From Costus lasius (lineage: Eukaryota > Streptophyta > Magnoliopsida > Zingiberales > Costaceae): a stretch of DNA of 64,000 nucleotides. The notes under the pieces are model-generated. The model saw only the letters and a program-made list of their open reading frames with translations. It was not told the origin of the DNA and did not search any database. This document shows positions 59,576-64,000 of the stretch, in pieces; position 1 is the first letter of the stretch; every line of letters begins with the position of its first letter. The translations under genes were made by a program, and so were the position numbers. The DNA lies in contig JANVAS020000239.1 of the NCBI GenBank assembly GCA_027563935.2, positions 4,898,001 through 4,962,000 on the forward strand, in the 5' to 3' direction.

Positions 59576-62484
59576 GCTCCAAGGAGATAAGAGGGGAAGC
59601 ATCGCTTCTGGCTCAGGTATATATGTGACAGAAGTCATGGTTTCATCTTCTTCTATTTCATGGGTGTTGGACACTGCATGTGGAGTTCACATTTGTTCAA
59701 ATGTACAGGAACTCAAGAGAAGAAGACAGGTGGGACAGCATGAGGTGGACCTACGAGTTGGAAACGGGGCACGGGTTGCTGCTGTTGCTGTAGGGGATTA
59801 TTACATCTCATTACCATCTGGCATTGTATTAGAATTAAACAATTGTTATTTTGTACCCAGTATTACCAAAAATATTATCTCTATTCTGCTCTTGTCAGGA
59901 AAGGGTTTTCCTTTGAATGCAAGATTTCAAAGTGTTATCTTACTCTTGATAATATTGTTTATGCTACTGGTTCAATTAACAATGGGTTATTCATGTTGGA
60001 CATGGAATATTCTATACAAAACATTGATAATAAGAAAGCCAAGTATGCTGATGACAGCACCTTGCTATGGCATAGTCGTTTAGGCCATATTAACAAGAAG
60101 CGCATTAAGCGGTTGCATGATCATGGACTGCTGGGATCATTCTCCTATGAGGAGATTGATACATGCAAAGCTTGTTTAATGGGTAAAATGACGAAGTCAC
60201 CTTTTCCTCATAAAGGTCAAAGGGCTTCAGGTTTACTTGACCTTATACACAGTGATGTGTGTGGGCCATTTAGTAACCATGCCAGAGGTGGCTATTCGTA
60301 CTTCATTACCTTTACTGATGATTTCAGTAGATATGGGTATGTCTATCTGATGAGACATAAGAGTGAATCTTTTGACAAGTTCAAAGAGTTCAAAAATGAA
60401 ATACAGAATCAGCTAGGCCGAAATATCAAGGCACTTCGTTCTGATCGAGGTGGAGAATACTTGAGTCATGCGTTTACTGACTATCTAAAAGAGTGTGGGA
60501 TTATCTCACAGCTCACTCCGCCAGGAACACCGCAATGGAATGGTGTGTCCGAGAGGAGGAACAGAACCTTACTGGATATGGTTCGTTCTATGATGAGTCA
60601 GGCTACTTTACCTTACTCCTTTTGGGGTTTTGCACTAGAAACAGCTGCAAAGGTACTAAACCGAGTGCCATCCAAGGCCGTTTCAAAGACTCCATATGAG
60701 TTATGGTATGGGAAACAGCCTAGCTTGACATTTATCAGGATCTGGGGCTGCGAGGCTTATGTTAAAAAGCTCGCCTCTGGGAAACTAGAGAGCAGATCTG
60801 AGAAATGTATCTTTGTCGGATACCCTAAGGAAACTAAGGGTTATTATTTCTACGATCTCAAAGAGAACAAGGTATTTGTTGCTCGGACGGCCATCTTTCT
60901 TGAGAAGGAATTTCTTCTGCAAGAGGCCAGTGGGAGAGAAATAAAGCTGGATGAGAATCCAGAGGAAGGGCAAAGTAGTCAAGCACAGTTGGATGAGCCT
61001 GAGCCAGTTGAGCAGGTTATTGAACAACCTGAGGCTCAGATATCACGGGAACCGCGAAGATCGGGAAGGATCCGTCGTCAGCCTGAGCGCTATGACGGAG
61101 TCTACATCATTGATAATGATGAACCCCTCACTTATGCGGATGCGGTCAGTGGACCGGAGTCAGCTAGATGGCTTGAAGCTATGCGAGCCGAGATGGACTC
61201 CATGTCAGATAACCAAGTCTGGGATTTGGTTGATCCGCCTCTGGGAGTTATCCCTATAGGCTGTAAATGGATCTTCAAGAAGAAGATTGACATGGATGGT
61301 AACGTGGTTACCTATAAAGGCAGGCTAGTTGCGAAAGGTTTCAAACAAATCTACGGGATAGATTATGATGAAACTTTCTCTCCTGTAGCCATGTTTAAGT
61401 CTATTCGGATTCTTTTCGCGATAGCTGCATATTATGATTATGAGATCTGGCAAATGGATGTGAAGAACGCTTTCCTTAATGGAAATCTGGATGAGGATGT
61501 GTATATGACACAACCTGAAGGTTTCACTAATCCATCAGATCGTCATAAAATATGCATGTTAAAGAAGTCCATTTATGGACTTAAACAAGTATCTAGAAGC
61601 TGGAATATTCATTTTGATGAATCAATCTCTGAGTTTGGTTTCATCAAGAATGAAGATGACCCGTGTGTATATAAGAGGTTTAGTGGGAGCGTGATTACTT
61701 TCCTAGTCCTCTACGTCGATGATATCTTAATCATTGGAAACGATATTCCTGAACTGCATGCTGTTAAAGCATGGTTAGGCAAATGCTTCCAGATGAAAGA
61801 TCTAGGAGAAGCAGCCTATGTGTTAGGTGTGAAGATCTACAGGGATAGATCTAAGAGGCTTCTCGGGCTAAGCGTGACCAGTCGATTCCAAAGTAATCCA
61901 GGTTTGGCGCACTGGATTGCGGTCAAGAATATTTTAAAATATCTGCGGAGGACCAAAGATATGTTCTTGATATATGGTGGTCAGGAAGAACTCAGTATAG
62001 AAGGATATACTGACGCTTCGTTCCAGTCGGACCAGGATGATTTCCGATCGCAATCAGGCTATGTTTTTAGCTTGAATGGTGGAGCAGTGGTGTGGAAGAG
62101 TTTCAAACAGTCTACTGTTGCTGATTCCACAATAGAAGCCGAGTATGTTGCAGCCTCGGAAGCATCCAAGGAGGCAGTGTGGATTCGTAAGTTCATTCAG
62201 GAACTTGGTGTCGTTCCTTCGAGTGCAGATCCTTTGGTTATCTTCTGTGATAACACTGGAGCTATAGCACAAGCAAAGGAACCACGGTCGCACCAGAAGT
62301 CCAAGCACATACAGAGACGGTTTCACTTGATCCGGGAGATCATTGATCGTGGTTAGATCAAAATCTACAAGGTTCATACAGATGACAATCTGGCTGACCC
62401 GCTTACCAAGCCTCTGGCGCAGCAGAAGCATGAGAAGCACTGTAATAATATGGGTTTGAGATTTCTCAACCATTAGATTAAGTG

Positions 62485-62496
62485 CAAGTGGGAGAT
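62485..62496 (+). other. Polypurine tract of copia D
   Basis: caagtgggagat directly before the 3' LTR. Confidence 0.8.
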
Positions 62497-64000
62497 TGTT
62501 GGGGTATGCCCTTAAGGCTAATGTTTGAGGCCTTGGGATTGTATCAGTATCATGTAATAAACTCTTATGTTTATAAAGGCATGGTTGTTATTCAGTTTGT
62601 TACATTATCTGCTGCAATAAGTGTACTTCTGAATAATGTCTCAAAGCTGTTCAGCTAGGCTGACATGCTATATGTCCTTAGTCGAAATATCTTGGTGAAC
62701 ATGAGACAGCCTTGATATGATTGAGACTAATATGTGTTCTAATCTTATAGGATGCTTCGAGCATGGAATAAGATGTAGACTCATGGGTACATTGGATGTA
62801 CTGGACAGACCCTACTAGGATATTCAATTGTTTGTCACAATGTGAATAATCCTTGTTTGCAACAAGTGGCACATGTCCTCTGACTTGAGATCACTTGTGT
62901 TTCTAAATGATGATTGTCATTGTTTTGAGGTAGTTCAATATCATTTGAAACATAATGGTTATAGACTATCTTGGATAATGATCATGAGTCAGGTTAGGGC
63001 ACTAGTGATAGATACAGGATTGCCGTCTCCTTGTTTAAGGAGTGTGATGTTCTAAAGGGGCCCCCCTGAATGAGATGATTGAGAATAGTGTATGGCCATA
63101 CCCTGATGACTATGTTCATCTGATCTAATCATGCTCATCATATTGGAGCTACAGGCTTGACATGCTTGTCCAATAAGAACATCCAGTGGCAAAGGAAACA
63201 TGTATGCCTAGTGAAGTGGATTCACACTTGTGCTGTGGTTTGGGTGTAGTCTTGGAAGACTCTTTCCTTTATATCGGGAGACAGTGATGTGTTGCTAGAT
63301 ACCCCTCACTGATCGTGATAACGAAAGTTATCGTTACCGACATTTAAAGGAAACCCTCAGGGTCGCACAATTTGATGATATGGCTTACTTAAGTCAGATC
63401 GTGTGGACTGAATTGTTTGGGTTCAGTTTGAAGGGATTTGATCTCTGATTATAAGTGAGATCTGGTCTGATCATGTTTGATTGATTAGGGCTTGAGATCG
63501 GTAAGCTTCGATCGAGAGATTTGATGCTAGATCGGTGAGATCAAGAGCATCAAGAGATCAACGGTTAGATCTTGAACCATTTGGTTCAATAAGATCTAGA
63601 CCATGGCTTGGGCCGGTTTGATTTGGTTAGTGAACCAAATTCAATTGGAACGGTTTGGCATGAACCGGTTCACATGGGTGAACGCTTGGTTCAATGCTAG
63701 TAGGCGTTTTGTTTGGTTTGTGGGCGCATGGCTTTATATCTTCTATTTATGGAATGTCATTATGTGCCACTCTCCAAAACGCCACATAACGCCTCAACGT
63801 TTACCTCTTCTCGTGTGAACGCTTCCTTTTGGTGTGGAAAAGCTTTTGACGAGAAGGAGTGGTGGACGAAGGTGTGGAGCTCTCGGCCAAGCTTGATCTC
63901 TCATCATCCTCACGCGACAAGGACCCTTTGAAGCGCTTTGCTAGCACAAAGGATTCAAAGGAGCAAGCCATCTTCATTTGTTGTGTGCGTCACCTTTGGA
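62497..64000 (+). repeat. 3' LTR of copia D, cut by window edge
   Basis: First 1504 bases of a roughly 1705-bp LTR, aligned without gaps to 24200-25703. By eye about six substitutions. The conserved hairpin is at 63317-63332. The right flank with the second copy of TSD ccgaa should lie about 200 bp beyond the window. Confidence 0.93.

Larger units (their letters stand above)
47818..62476 (+). pseudogene. gag-pol: Copia D gag-pol pseudogene, split by element E
   Basis: Gag from ATG 47818 to 48586, just after the zinc knuckle; then the 11-kb element E; then resumption at 59581. Further lesions: a one-base deletion near 59886 in the protease-integrase linker shifts the frame; near 61870 an in-frame loss of 219 bp relative to B removes the segment between the reverse transcriptase and RNase H domains; a TAG at 62354-62356 stands where relatives have a glutamate codon near the C-terminus. 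The normal stop would be 62474-62476. Integrase D-D-E and RT YVDD are still recognisable in the shifted frame (59843-62356). The D protease region has the same D-T-A motif. Confidence 0.93.
24200..64000 (+). mobile_element. Ty1/copia element D, host of elements C, B and E (3' end beyond window)
   Basis: Pieces in order: 5' LTR 24200-25904; leader 25905-26158 and 46349-47817; gag-pol 47818-48586 and 59581-62476; polypurine tract; 3' LTR from 62497 to beyond 64000. The leader is split by Tekay element C (TSD agacg at 26154-26158 and 46344-46348). The gag is split by copia E (TSD gctcc at 48582-48586 and 59576-59580). The visible 1.5 kb of the two LTRs differ at about six positions by eye, so D is young although broken. 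Confidence 0.94.

Overview
The window is a plant repeat landscape. I found no host gene in it: every stretch of a few hundred bases or more can be placed in an LTR retrotransposon, its leader, its coding region or its LTR. The evidence for a flowering plant with a large repeat-rich genome is the lineage content: Ty3/gypsy chromoviruses of Tekay/Del type with LTRs of about 3.1 kb, an Athila-type gypsy element primed by tRNA-Asp, and Ty1/copia elements with initiator-tRNA-Met primer sites. The species cannot be named from this sequence.

The layout is a deeply nested stack, resolved by TG..CA LTR ends and 5-bp target-site duplications (TSDs). Left part: the outermost layer is an Athila element on the minus strand (14496-18680, extending beyond both breaks). 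Copia element A (5767-14495; its 5' LTR is off the left edge) sits in the Athila RNase H region. A in turn carries a Tekay element G1 (1-5766, 5' part off the edge) in its leader and a minus-strand solo LTR (10758-12450, TSD gattc) in its RNase H domain. Middle: two related LTRs, each followed by a primer site (LTR1 18681-20897; LTR2 21528-23455), begin two further elements, one inside the other, whose coding parts would lie beyond the right edge. Right part: copia element D starts at 24200 in the LTR2 element and its 3' LTR runs off the right edge. D holds the complete Tekay element C (26159-46343, TSD agacg) in its leader and the minus-strand copia element E (48587-59575, TSD gctcc) in its gag. 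C holds the complete copia element B (27725-36865, TSD gttag) in its 5' LTR.

Only B keeps an uninterrupted gag-pol (1293 codons) between near-identical LTRs (three substitutions and one G-run length change by eye), so it is the best candidate for an autonomous element. C is intact except for one in-frame UAG between gag and protease. A, D, E and the Athila element are broken by stops, frameshifts, deletions and insertions. LTR-pair differences counted by eye are about 0.2% (B), 0.4% (C), 0.4% (D, partial) and 0.5% (E), consistent with a recent burst and with the nesting order.

The most interesting structure lies in the non-coding LTRs. The copia-type LTRs (nine full or partial A/B/D/E/solo copies plus the divergent LTR1 and LTR2) share an ordered string of short dyads. 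Their paired bases change together between lineages, and one hairpin keeps a GNRA loop in every A/B/D/E/solo copy. Other notable features are a third, partial LTR copy in E produced by a 1.83-kb tandem duplication with a templated-filler junction, a tRNA-like B-box module present in the leaders of A and B but absent from D and E, twin leader hairpins at constant spacing, and a helically phased W-box cluster in LTR1.
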